NCBI GenBank assembly: GCA_902595805.1
Contig: CACJRM010000004.1
Coordinates: 1 to 64,000 of the forward strand
DNA from: an uncultured Alphaproteobacteria bacterium
GTDB lineage: Bacteria; Pseudomonadota; Alphaproteobacteria; HIMB59; GCA-002718135
DNA length: 64,000 nucleotides
Direction: 5' to 3'
Below the pieces are notes generated by a model, which was given only the letters and a program-made list of their open reading frames with translations, did no database searches and was not told the DNA's origin. Shown here in pieces: positions 36,335 to 44,679 of this stretch (positions within the stretch are counted from its first letter, which is position 1; each line of letters starts with the position of its first letter). Position numbers and translations under genes: made by a program.

Positions 36335-37772
36335 GAATATTGAATCTGACATAAATTTTGGCCCAAGGTTAAAAAAACAAAGGATAAGCAAAGGTTTTTC
36401 ACAAGCTGAATTATCAAAAACTATTGGCATATCTCCTAGTTATTTAAATTTAATTGAAAGTGGAAAAAGAAAAATACCGCTTTCCTTACTAATTAAAGCA
36501 GCTGATAAATTAGATTTATCAATTAAAGACTTCTCAACAGAATCTAGCAAACGACTTCTTTCAGACGTGATGGATGTTTTAAGCAATGAAATTTTTGATG
36601 ATTTAAAGATTACCAATCATGACACAAGTGACTTCATTGGTTCAAATCCTAACATAGCTAAAGCATTATTGACAATAAATGATTCTTTTAAAAGTTTTAA
36701 AGAAGATATGCAAAATCGACTTGAAACTATGGATGTCAATGCAAATCAAATAGAAAAACCAACAAGACTACCTGTAGAAATTGTTTCAGATATTCTTCAA
36801 GAAAATAAAAATTACTTTCATGATTTAGAAGTAAGTTCTGAAAATCTAAGAAAAAAAATAGGTCTTGAAACTGGGCCTAACATTGGTTCTGGATCTAAAT
36901 TATCACGTTATCTCAAAGAAAAACATGGAATTGAAGTTAAAATAGTAACAATAAACGAAGATGAAAAAATAGTTAAAAGATTTGATGAAAAATCCAAGAT
37001 TTTTTATCTTTCTGAAATGTTAACTTACACATCAAGAAACTTTCATTTAGCATCACAAGTTGCTTATTTAGAGGCTAATGATGTTATCAATAAAGTTATT
37101 AAAGATAATAATGTTGAGTCAGAAGAAGTAGAGCCTTTGCTTAAACTATCTTTATTAAATTACTACGCTGCTGCTTTTATGATGCCTTATAACGATTTTT
37201 TAAAGAGTGCTAAATTACATAAATATGATGTGGAAATTTTGATGCATCATTATGCTTGTAGTTTTGAACAAGTTACACATAGATTAACAAATCTTCAAAG
37301 ACCTAGAAACGAAGGAGTGCCATTTCATTTTTTAAAAACAGATATTGCTGGAAATGTGTCAAAGCGATTTTCTTTATCTGGTATTCATATACCAAGACAT
37401 GGAGGTTCTTGTCCTAGATGGAATGTGTATACTGCATTTTTAAATCCTGGAAAAATTCATCCTCAAATATCTAAAATGCCTGATGGACGAGTATATTTTT
37501 GTATAGCAAGAGCTTTTGAGAAAGGAATTGAAAAACATGGAATGCCTAAAAGTTTTGTTTCGATTGGTTTAGGTTGTGATATGAAATACGCTAAAGATCT
37601 AATTTATTCTGAAGGAATTGATCTAAATAATAAAAAATTACAAATGCCAATTGGAGTTTCGTGTAGGATATGCCCTAGAGTGGAATGTCAGCAAAGAGCT
37701 TTTCCTCCAATTGATAAAGAGCTTAAATTAGATATAAAATATAGAGGGACTTCTCCGTACGTTACAATTTAG
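36333..37772 (+). CDS. XRE-family regulator, RamB/ScfR type (short-chain fatty acyl responsive)
   Basis: This 479-aa protein has an N-terminal helix-turn-helix (about 9-65: LKKQRISKGFSQAELSKTIG ... YLNLIESGKRKIP). The middle region resembles the ImmA/IrrE-like domain of this family. The Cys-rich C-terminal DUF2083-type part has GSCPRWNVYTAF, GLGCDMKYAKDLIY and SCRICPRVECQQRAFPP. Family members control acetate, propionate or glyoxylate genes and are thought to sense short acyl-CoA. Here it sits beside carnitine genes that yield an acetoacetyl product, so a metabolite of that route may be the signal. It ends directly against the convergent MDR gene. Confidence 0.87.
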   Translation: MNIESDINFGPRLKKQRISKGFSQAELSKTIGISPSYLNLIESGKRKIPLSLLIKAADKLDLSIKDFSTESSKRLLSDVMDVLSNEIFDDLKITNHDTSDFIGSNPNIAKALLTINDSFKSFKEDMQNRLETMDVNANQIEKPTRLPVEIVSDILQENKNYFHDLEVSSENLRKKIGLETGPNIGSGSKLSRYLKEKHGIEVKIVTINEDEKIVKRFDEKSKIFYLSEMLTYTSRNFHLASQVAYLEANDVINKVIKDNNVESEEVEPLLKLSLLNYYAAAFMMPYNDFLKSAKLHKYDVEILMHHYACSFEQVTHRLTNLQRPRNEGVPFHFLKTDIAGNVSKRFSLSGIHIPRHGGSCPRWNVYTAFLNPGKIHPQISKMPDGRVYFCIARAFEKGIEKHGMPKSFVSIGLGCDMKYAKDLIYSEGIDLNNKKLQMPIGVSCRICPRVECQQRAFPPIDKELKLDIKYRGTSPYVTI

Positions 37773-38780
37773 TTAAATTTTGACTAACATTTTACCTAAA
37801 TTTTTACCATTAAATAAATCTATAAATGCTTTAGGAGCATTTTCTATATTTTCATAAATTGTTTCTTTAAATTTTATTTTTCCTTCTGAAATCCAATTTC
37901 GCATATCAGTTTCAAAAGGCTCATTATCATTTTCATGATCAAAAATTAAAAAACCTTTGATTGTTAATCTTTTGACTAATACGTGCGCCATATTTTTTAG
38001 TCCAGCAGGAGCAGAAGTTGAATTCATTTGAGAAATCCTTCCACAAATAACAATTCTTCCAAAATTTTTCATTCGAAAAATTGCAGACTCTAAAAAATCA
38101 CCTCCAACATTATCAAAGTATAAGTCAAATCCTTCAGGGCAAATTTCTTTTAAGTGAAGAACAAGGTTATCAATTTTTTTATAATTAAATGCAACATCAA
38201 CATTTAATTCATTTTTTAACCAATCAACTTTTTCATCTGATCCTGTACTAGCATAAACTTTACATCCTAAATTTTTTGCAATTTGACAAACTGTTGATCC
38301 AACACTTCCACCTGCTGAAGATACAAGAATACTTTGTCCCCTTTGTATATTCCCATGATTAAAAAGACCAATATATGCTGTTTGACCTGTCATTCCTAAA
38401 GGTCCTAGATAAGTTTGCAATGGAAGATTGGAATCTTTTATTTTTTTTAAATCACCGCCTTTGCAAATGAAGTTATCTCTCATTCCAAAATTACTGAAAA
38501 CAACATCTCCTTCTTTAAATTGTGAATCTTTTGATTTTTGGACTGACCCAATTGCATAACCTTCCATTTCCTCTTCTAATAAAAAGGGTGGTTTATAATT
38601 TTTACGTTCTGTCATTCTTGCTCTCATATACGGATCAACAGATATCCATGAATTAAGAACATGAATATTATGTGTTTCATCTAATTCTAAAGTTTTAGAT
38701 TTAATTTCAAAATCCTCTTCTTTGGGTAAGCCAGTTGGTATATAATTTTTTAAAGCTACATATTTTGAGATTATTGTCAT
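37773..38780 (-). CDS. NAD(P)H-dependent medium-chain oxidoreductase (prostaglandin-reductase/CurA-like)
   Basis: This 335-aa zinc-free MDR protein of the leukotriene B4 12-hydroxydehydrogenase group has an N-terminal domain with DPYMRARM, a nucleotide fold at SSAGGSVGSTVCQIAKNLGC and FDLYFDNVGGDFLESAI. These enzymes reduce the C=C bond of enones and enals. It is the third gene of the minus-strand cdhC-cdhA unit, two bases after cdhA. A helper role in clearing unsaturated or crotonoyl-type side products of carnitine breakdown is possible but unproven. Confidence 0.85.
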   Translation of the reverse strand: MTIISKYVALKNYIPTGLPKEEDFEIKSKTLELDETHNIHVLNSWISVDPYMRARMTERKNYKPPFLLEEEMEGYAIGSVQKSKDSQFKEGDVVFSNFGMRDNFICKGGDLKKIKDSNLPLQTYLGPLGMTGQTAYIGLFNHGNIQRGQSILVSSAGGSVGSTVCQIAKNLGCKVYASTGSDEKVDWLKNELNVDVAFNYKKIDNLVLHLKEICPEGFDLYFDNVGGDFLESAIFRMKNFGRIVICGRISQMNSTSAPAGLKNMAHVLVKRLTIKGFLIFDHENDNEPFETDMRNWISEGKIKFKETIYENIENAPKAFIDLFNGKNLGKMLVKI

Positions 38781-38782
38781 AA

Positions 38783-39703
38783 TTATAATTTATATTTTTT
38801 CTTTAATTCTAGCAAATCTATTAAGAAATTATCTCTTATGTTACTTAAATCTTTTATAGAATGATTATTTGATTGTTTTTTTGTTCCTTTGATTATTTTT
38901 TCTTTAAGTTTTTTTGTCAATTTTGGAGATTTCAGTTTAGTCCATGGGAGTTTTAATGCTGGCCCAAATTGATCTAACATATGTTTCATACCCATTTCTC
39001 CTCCAGCAAGATGAAAAGTAAGAAAAGTTCCCATTAAAGCCCACCTCATACCAGGGCCATAAGTGATTGCTTCATCTAAATCTTTTGTTGAAGCATATCC
39101 ATCATTTACAATATGTAAACCCTCTCTCCACAAAGCTTCTTGCAATCTATCAGATAAAAAGCCTGGTAATTCTTTTTCTACCAATAATGTCTTCATTTTA
39201 ATTTTTTGATAAAATTTTTTTGCTTTATTTAGATATAAATTTGTAGTTTTTTTACCTTTTACAATTTCAACCAAAGGGAGAATATATACAGGGTTAAATG
39301 GATGAGCTATGATTAATCTTTTTGGATTAATACATTTTGATTGTAAATTTGATGGAAGTAAACCAGATGAACTTGAAGCAATTATTGAATTTGAAGGTGA
39401 ATATTTACTTATATTTTTTATAACATCTTTTTTTAAAGTTAATCGTTCGGGGACATTTTCCTGAATTAAATCTGCATTTTTTACTGCTTCTTCAATACTG
39501 TCTACGATTTCCAAATTTTTGAAATTGATTTTTGTATTATATAATTTTTTTATAATTAAGTTTGTTCTTGTTATTTCTTCTTTTAGAAAATGTAATTGCT
39601 TAGAATTTTTATCAAATGCTTTGACTTTTATACCATTAGCGAGAAATCTAAGTATCCAGCCGGTACCAATTACACCAGTTCCAATGACAGCAATATTTTT
39701 CAA
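38783..39703 (-). CDS. cdhA: L-carnitine dehydrogenase-like 3-hydroxyacyl dehydrogenase
   Basis: This 306-aa NAD-dependent dehydrogenase has the Rossmann motif IAVIGTGVIGTGWILRFLA (about 4-22), the ENVPERLTLKKDV helix, ASSSSGLLPS, IAHPFNPVYILPLVE with the catalytic His and GFLSDRLQEALWREGLHIV. The ENVPER and GWILRF features fit carnitine 3-dehydrogenase better than fatty-acid 3-hydroxyacyl-CoA dehydrogenase. It makes 3-dehydrocarnitine. Adjacent cdhC and the divergent thioesterase gene complete the set, which strengthens the call. Confidence 0.85.
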   Translation of the reverse strand: MKNIAVIGTGVIGTGWILRFLANGIKVKAFDKNSKQLHFLKEEITRTNLIIKKLYNTKINFKNLEIVDSIEEAVKNADLIQENVPERLTLKKDVIKNISKYSPSNSIIASSSSGLLPSNLQSKCINPKRLIIAHPFNPVYILPLVEIVKGKKTTNLYLNKAKKFYQKIKMKTLLVEKELPGFLSDRLQEALWREGLHIVNDGYASTKDLDEAITYGPGMRWALMGTFLTFHLAGGEMGMKHMLDQFGPALKLPWTKLKSPKLTKKLKEKIIKGTKKQSNNHSIKDLSNIRDNFLIDLLELKKKYKL

Positions 39704-39704
39704 A

Positions 39705-40595
39705 TTAAAAATGTTTTTTTAGTTTTAATTTCTCTCTAGTCTGTTGAGGGGATAAAATAGAAGCCCCCAAATCTTCAACAATGCATCTTGCTTTTTCAAC
39801 TAACTGTGCATTTGATGCAAAAACTCCTTTCTTTAAATAAAGATTGTCTTCAAGTCCCACACGAACATTTCCTCCTAAAATAACTGCTTGTGCAGCCATG
39901 GGCATTTGTGATCTTCCTATTCCAAATCCAGACCAAATACCTTCAGTAGGTATCATTTCAGCCATTGCTTTCATTGCGCTCGTTGTTGCTGGTGATCCCC
40001 AAGGTATACCAAGGCATATTTGATAAAAAGGAGGGCCGTCAATTAAACCTTCTTTATAAAGTTGGTTAGCAAACCATAAATGACCCATTTCAAAGGCTTC
40101 CATTTCTGGTTTGACTCCAAGTTCCTGCATTTTTTTTGCTGCAGTTCTTAGTTGTATCGGTGTATGAATAAAAGTCATGTTTGAGTCACCAAAATTTAGT
40201 GAGCCGCAGTCTAAAGTACAAATTTCAGGTAATAACTCTTCAACATGTTCTAATCTGCTTAATGCATCAATCATATCTGTATTTGCTCCCACTGGATTTA
40301 AAGGATCTTTACCTGTTCCCACTTCAAAATCACCACCCATACCTGTTGTAAAATTTAAAACTACATCAGTATCAGAAGAGCGAATTCTATCTGCCACTTC
40401 TTTATAATAACTTAAATTTCTAGAAGGTTTGCCATCAGGTTCCCTTACATGTACATGAGCTATCGCTGCACCGGCTTTGGCAGCTTCAATTGAAGCATCA
40501 GCAATTTGTTTTGGTGTTATAGGTAATTCAGGATGTTTGCCTGCCGTATCTCCTGATCCAGTTACAGCACACGAAATTATTACTTCATTATTCAT
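39705..40595 (-). CDS. cdhC: Dehydrocarnitine cleavage enzyme (BKACE family)
   Basis: This 296-aa zinc-dependent beta-keto acid cleavage enzyme has zinc ligands in [16 protein letters not shown] and FIHTPIQL. It also has an [11 protein letters not shown]-terminus and [27 protein letters not shown] near the C-terminus. In carnitine catabolism the enzyme reacts dehydrocarnitine with acetyl-CoA to give betainyl-CoA and acetoacetate. It is the first gene of the cdhC-cdhA-MDR unit, starting 42 bases from the divergent thioesterase gene. BKACE enzymes have varied substrates, so the call relies on the neighbours. Confidence 0.85.
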   Translation of the reverse strand: MNNEVIISCAVTGSGDTAGKHPELPITPKQIADASIEAAKAGAAIAHVHVREPDGKPSRNLSYYKEVADRIRSSDTDVVLNFTTGMGGDFEVGTGKDPLNPVGANTDMIDALSRLEHVEELLPEICTLDCGSLNFGDSNMTFIHTPIQLRTAAKKMQELGVKPEMEAFEMGHLWFANQLYKEGLIDGPPFYQICLGIPWGSPATTSAMKAMAEMIPTEGIWSGFGIGRSQMPMAAQAVILGGNVRVGLEDNLYLKKGVFASNAQLVEKARCIVEDLGASILSPQQTREKLKLKKHF

Positions 40596-40637
40596 TATTT
40601 TAAACTACTATATTTTTTGAATTAATAAAGAAAAACA

Positions 40638-41105
40638 ATGAAGATATATTTAAATACAGGAAGAGTTATAAAAGAATGGACTGATTACAATGGTCATATG
40701 AATTTGGCATTTTATATTCATCTTTTTGATGCTGGATGGGAAGTTCTTTTACAAAAATTTAATATGGGTGAAACTTCTGCAAAAACAGAGAAGAAAACTA
40801 CTTTTGCCGTAGAGTCACACACCACTTATGACAAAGAAGTGAAAGAGGGTGATGAAGTAGATATTAATTTATTATTTCTTGATAGGGATAAAAAAAGATT
40901 AATTTATAAATTAGAAATGACACATAAGCTTGAAGGTTATAGGGCAGCAACAACAGAGGTTTGTTCTTTGTATGTTGATTTAAATGTTAGAAAAGTTTCT
41001 GAATTAGAATTAGAAAAGCAAAAAGATATAGATAAATTCATTCAAGAAAATAAAAATAATTTTAATCCAGGTAACCTTACACTAATCAATAAGCTGAAAA
41101 AATAA
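40638..41105 (+). CDS. cdhB: Hot-dog thioesterase, probable betainyl-CoA thioesterase
   Basis: This 155-aa 4-hydroxybenzoyl-CoA-type hot-dog thioesterase has the active-site helix region TDYNGHMNLAFYIHLFDAG (about 18-36) and the strand TTFAVESHTTYDKEV. In known carnitine clusters the third gene is a thioesterase that releases glycine betaine from betainyl-CoA. That is the likely role here, with cdhC diverging 42 bases away. It ends exactly where the convergent HD-domain gene ends, with no spacer. Confidence 0.78.
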   Translation: MKIYLNTGRVIKEWTDYNGHMNLAFYIHLFDAGWEVLLQKFNMGETSAKTEKKTTFAVESHTTYDKEVKEGDEVDINLLFLDRDKKRLIYKLEMTHKLEGYRAATTEVCSLYVDLNVRKVSELELEKQKDIDKFIQENKNNFNPGNLTLINKLKK

Positions 41106-41669
41106 TTATAAATTTCTATAAGGTGTTCTATTAAATATTTTTTGAACCATTGGAACAAATTCTTTTAAAGGAATTGTATCATAATTTGGATCAAATGATG
41201 CTTGATCCCATCTTTCGCAAAAATCTATAGTATCTTTAAAGAATTCATGACCTTTAAATTTATCTCTTAGATTTCTATCTTTTCCATAATAATGATTATA
41301 GTAGTAGGCTTGAAACAAACCGTGTTGTTCTACAATCCATCTTGTTTTTTCAGAAACAAAAGGTTTTAATACTGCAGCTGCAAGTTCAGAATGATTAAGA
41401 GGTGCAATTTCATCACCTATATCATGCAATAAAGAAGCTACCACCATTTCTTCAGAAGCTTGTTCACGTAACGCTCTTGATGCAGTTTGAAGAGAGTGTT
41501 CTAATCTAGATACCTTATAGCCACCTAAAGAGTTGTCTAAACTTTCTAGCACTCTTACTATTCTATCAGCTGTACCTTCAATAAATTTATCTTCAAAATT
41601 AGCAAGAAGTTCATAATCTTCTTTATCACCATGTTTCATTTCAGTGAATTTTACTTCATCTTTAGACAT
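41106..41669 (-). CDS. HD-domain protein (metal-dependent hydrolase or diiron oxygenase)
   Basis: This is a protein of about 187 aa. The ATG at 41669 (MSKDEVKFTEMK) looks better than the upstream ATG at 41684. It has an ordered set of metal ligands: HSLQTA, LLHDIGDE (the HD pair), NHSE, EQHGLFQAYYY and CERWDQASFD. HD proteins are mostly phosphohydrolases. However, a compact single domain with an additional His next to aromatic residues also recalls PhnZ-type mixed-valence diiron oxygenases. It diverges from aguA and converges on the thioesterase gene. The function is not known. Confidence 0.8.
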   Translation of the reverse strand: MSKDEVKFTEMKHGDKEDYELLANFEDKFIEGTADRIVRVLESLDNSLGGYKVSRLEHSLQTASRALREQASEEMVVASLLHDIGDEIAPLNHSELAAAVLKPFVSEKTRWIVEQHGLFQAYYYNHYYGKDRNLRDKFKGHEFFKDTIDFCERWDQASFDPNYDTIPLKEFVPMVQKIFNRTPYRNL

Positions 41670-41697
41670 GAAATAATTATACATATTTTTAAATTTT

Positions 41698-42681
41698 ATG
41701 AAACTAATTCCTGAATGGTATGAACACCAATATTGTTTGATTGCTTGGCCGTGTAATAAAGATCTTTATGGTAAAATTATAAATAAGGCCAGAGATGAAG
41801 TTGCAAATGTAATTAATGAAATTGCAAAAACTGAGCATGTTATTGTTTTGTCAAAAAAAGATGACATAAATGAAATTCAAAATAAAACTGATCATAAAAA
41901 CATAGATATCATAGAATGTAAATTAGATGATTCTTGGATGCGAGATATTGCACCAATTTTTTATAACGAAGATGAAAAATTAAAATCAATTAGTTTTGAA
42001 TTTAATGGTTATGGAAAGTATCCAGATTATTTAAATGATAATAAAATATCAAAATTTATTTCAAGCTATTTAAATATCCCAACAATAACTTCTGACTTAG
42101 TCATTGAAGGAGGAGCAATAACTTATGATGATAAAAAAAATTTATTTAGTACTAAAAATGTAATATTTAACAAAAATAGAAAACAAAAATATAATAATGA
42201 ATATATTATTAAAGAATTAAAGCTCTTGTTTGACTTAAATTATATTTTTTTATTTGAAAATGGACTAATGGAGGATGACACAGATGGTCATGTAGATAAT
42301 TTATTATGCCCGATAGGAAAAAATAAATATTTAATTGCTACAACTCACAAATTAGATCCTAATTATGAAATATTAGAAAAAAACAAAGCTGATCTTATTA
42401 AATTTTTTAAAGATACTAATCAGAGATTTGATTTAATTGAAGTTCCTTTACCTACAAGAAAAAAGATTAACAATAAGAATATTATTAGCTCATATATAAA
42501 TTTCTATTTCAGTAAAAATAAAATTATCTTACCTAAATTCAATGTTAAGGAAGACAATGAGGTAAAATTAATTTTTGAAAAGTTATTCCCAAATCGAGAG
42601 ATTATAATGTTGGAAACAGAAAATATAAATTATGGTGGAGGAAATATTCATTGTATCACAATGAATGTACCAAAAATATGA
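41698..42681 (+). CDS. aguA: Agmatine deiminase
   Basis: This 327-aa guanidino-modifying enzyme converts agmatine to N-carbamoylputrescine and ammonia. It has the N-terminal IPEWYEHQYCLIAWP, DSWMRDIAPIF, ALVIEGGAI-like VIEGGAITYDD, the catalytic His region DDTDGHVDNLLCP and the C-terminal nucleophile Cys in GGGNIHCITMN. Its TGA overlaps the aguB ATG, so the two enzymes are made together. No arginine decarboxylase is in the window, so agmatine must come from elsewhere. Confidence 0.93.
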   Translation: MKLIPEWYEHQYCLIAWPCNKDLYGKIINKARDEVANVINEIAKTEHVIVLSKKDDINEIQNKTDHKNIDIIECKLDDSWMRDIAPIFYNEDEKLKSISFEFNGYGKYPDYLNDNKISKFISSYLNIPTITSDLVIEGGAITYDDKKNLFSTKNVIFNKNRKQKYNNEYIIKELKLLFDLNYIFLFENGLMEDDTDGHVDNLLCPIGKNKYLIATTHKLDPNYEILEKNKADLIKFFKDTNQRFDLIEVPLPTRKKINNKNIISSYINFYFSKNKIILPKFNVKEDNEVKLIFEKLFPNREIIMLETENINYGGGNIHCITMNVPKI

Positions 42682-43535
42682 AAGTAAAAGTAGCAACATC
42701 ACAATTTAAGGCTCTTAAAGGAGACTTTGAAGCTAATTTAAATAAAGCGATTAGTTTAGTTGAAAAAGCTTCAAAAGAAAATGTAGATTTTTTACTTCTG
42801 CAAGAATTATTTCAAGATTATTATTTTTGCTCAACAAAAAATGATAAATTTTTTGATCTTGCAATTGATTTTCCTTCTCATCCCATGTTCGAAAAATTAT
42901 CTAATATTTGTAAAGATAAAAAGATTTCATTACCAATTAGTTTTTTTCAAAAAAAAGAAAATAAGTTTTTTAACTCTTTAGTTATGATTGATTCATTAGG
43001 TAAAATAAGTGAAGTCTATAATAAATCCCACATCCCTGAAGGGCCTGGATATAATGAGAAGTATTATTTTGAAAAAGGCAACACAGGTTTTATGGTTTTT
43101 GAAACCCCTCTAGCAAAAGTTGGCTGTGCAATTTGTTGGGATCAGTGGTTTCCTGAATGTGCAAGAATATTAACTTTGAAAGGTGCAGATTTAATTTTAT
43201 ATCCATCAGCAATTGGTTCTGAGCCACACATGCCCGAATTAAATTCAAAAGATCATTGGATTAATACAATGGTAGGACATGCTGCTGCAAATCAAATCCC
43301 TATAATAACTTCAAATAGAATAGGGAAGGAGGTCGAAGCAGGTATTGAATTAAATTTTTATGGTAATTCTTTTATATTGGATCATCTTGGAAATATAATA
43401 AATCGTATGAATGATAAGGATGAGGGAATAATAACTGCGACTTTAGATTTGTTAATTTCAAGAGAATATAGAAAATTATGGGGTAACTTTAGAGACAGAA
43501 GGCCAGATCTATATAAAAAAATTCTCGATTTTTAA
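42678..43535 (+). CDS. aguB: N-carbamoylputrescine amidohydrolase
   Basis: This is a 285-aa nitrilase-superfamily enzyme. The Glu-Lys-Cys triad lies in LLQELFQDYYFCS, YNKSHIPEGPGYNEKYYF and GCAICWDQWFPECAR, closely matching AguB. It hydrolyses N-carbamoylputrescine to putrescine, CO2 and ammonia. The start is taken at the ATG forming an ATGA overlap with aguA. A longer reading from 42651 would add nine unconserved residues. The putrescine-type transporter follows 40 bases downstream. Confidence 0.95.
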   Translation: MKVKVATSQFKALKGDFEANLNKAISLVEKASKENVDFLLLQELFQDYYFCSTKNDKFFDLAIDFPSHPMFEKLSNICKDKKISLPISFFQKKENKFFNSLVMIDSLGKISEVYNKSHIPEGPGYNEKYYFEKGNTGFMVFETPLAKVGCAICWDQWFPECARILTLKGADLILYPSAIGSEPHMPELNSKDHWINTMVGHAAANQIPIITSNRIGKEVEAGIELNFYGNSFILDHLGNIINRMNDKDEGIITATLDLLISREYRKLWGNFRDRRPDLYKKILDF

Positions 43536-43575
43536 TTTATTTTATTTAATGTAATTTTTATTTAGGAGGGGAATA

Positions 43576-44628
43576 ATGCTTAAGTATTTTATATCTCTAT
43601 TAGTTTTAATTTCTTTTTCAGCTCAGGCTAAAGAAGAACTATTTATTTACAATTGGTCTGACTATATTGCAGAAGATACAATTGAAAATTTTGAAAATGA
43701 ATTTGGCATTGATGTAACCTATGATGTTTTTGATTCAAATGAGGTTCTTGAAGCTAAACTTTTAGCTGGTGGGTCTGGATATGATATTGTCGTGCCTTCT
43801 GGTTCTTTTTTAGAAAACCAAATCAAGGCTGGAGTTTTTCAAAAACTTGATAAGGCTCAACTTTCAAACATTGGTAATTTAGATCCTGATGTATTAGCAA
43901 AAATTGATGCACATGATCCAGGAGGTCAATACTCGATAAATTATATGTATGGTACTACAGGTATTGGCTATAATACTGATAAAGTTGATGAAAATGATAT
44001 TACAAGTTGGAGCATTTTGTTTGATCCAGCTATTGCATCAAAATATGCAGATTGTGGAATCGCAATGTTGGATGCTCCTACAGAGGTTATGGAAATCGCT
44101 TTAAAATACGTTGGAAAAGATCCTTATACAGAGGATGAGAAAGATTATGAAGTTGCTCTTGAAATGTTACAACAAATAAGACCTTACATAAGATATTTTG
44201 ATTCTTCTCAATATATTGATGATTTAGCAAATGGAGAGATCTGTTTAACTATGGGTTGGTCAGGTGACGTTTTTCTAGCTGCAGATGAAGCTGCAGATGG
44301 AGTAGAAGCCTGGTACTCTATTCCATCTGAAGGGACAGTAATTTGGTTTGATATGATGGCTATTCCAGCTGATGCGAAAAATGTTGAGAATGCACACAAA
44401 TTCATAAATTATATTTTAAGACCTCAAGTTGCCGCTGATATTACTAACTATGTTTGGTATTCAAATCCAAATAAAGCAGCTAATGAGTTAGTTGATCCTG
44501 AAATTTTTGAAGATCCAGCTATTTATCCAGATGAAGCAACTTTAAGTATGCTTTTTGCTGATACAGCTGACTCTCCAAAAAAATCTAAATTATCAACTAA
44601 ATATTTCAATAAATTTAAATCAAATTAA
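43576..44628 (+). CDS. potF: Putrescine/spermidine ABC transporter substrate-binding protein
   Basis: This 350-aa periplasmic protein has a Sec signal (about 1-18, ending in SAQA) and the PotD/PotF landmarks FIYNWSDYIAEDTIENFE, YDIVVPSG, INYMYGTTGIGYN and a WSGD binding loop. AGGAGG at 43564-43569 lies 6 bases before the ATG, one of only a few strong ribosome sites in the window. It follows the agmatine genes and precedes the transporter ATPase and permease genes, so the ligand is probably putrescine. A strong hairpin lies just after the stop. Confidence 0.92.
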   Translation: MLKYFISLLVLISFSAQAKEELFIYNWSDYIAEDTIENFENEFGIDVTYDVFDSNEVLEAKLLAGGSGYDIVVPSGSFLENQIKAGVFQKLDKAQLSNIGNLDPDVLAKIDAHDPGGQYSINYMYGTTGIGYNTDKVDENDITSWSILFDPAIASKYADCGIAMLDAPTEVMEIALKYVGKDPYTEDEKDYEVALEMLQQIRPYIRYFDSSQYIDDLANGEICLTMGWSGDVFLAADEAADGVEAWYSIPSEGTVIWFDMMAIPADAKNVENAHKFINYILRPQVAADITNYVWYSNPNKAANELVDPEIFEDPAIYPDEATLSMLFADTADSPKKSKLSTKYFNKFKSN

Positions 44629-44644
44629 AAAATATACTTCATTT

Positions 44645-44672
44645 CAGCACTAATATATTAATATTAGTGCTG
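44645..44672 (+). terminator. Hairpin between potF and potG
   Basis: The arms CAGCACTAATAT and ATATTAGTGCTG are exact reverse complements around ATTA (12-base stem, 4-base loop), followed by ATTTAAG and the potG ATG seven bases later. It probably stabilises or partly terminates the potF message, so that binding protein exceeds ATPase and permeases. Because it reaches almost to the start codon, it could also limit potG translation. Confidence 0.7.
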
Positions 44673-44679
44673 ATTTAAG

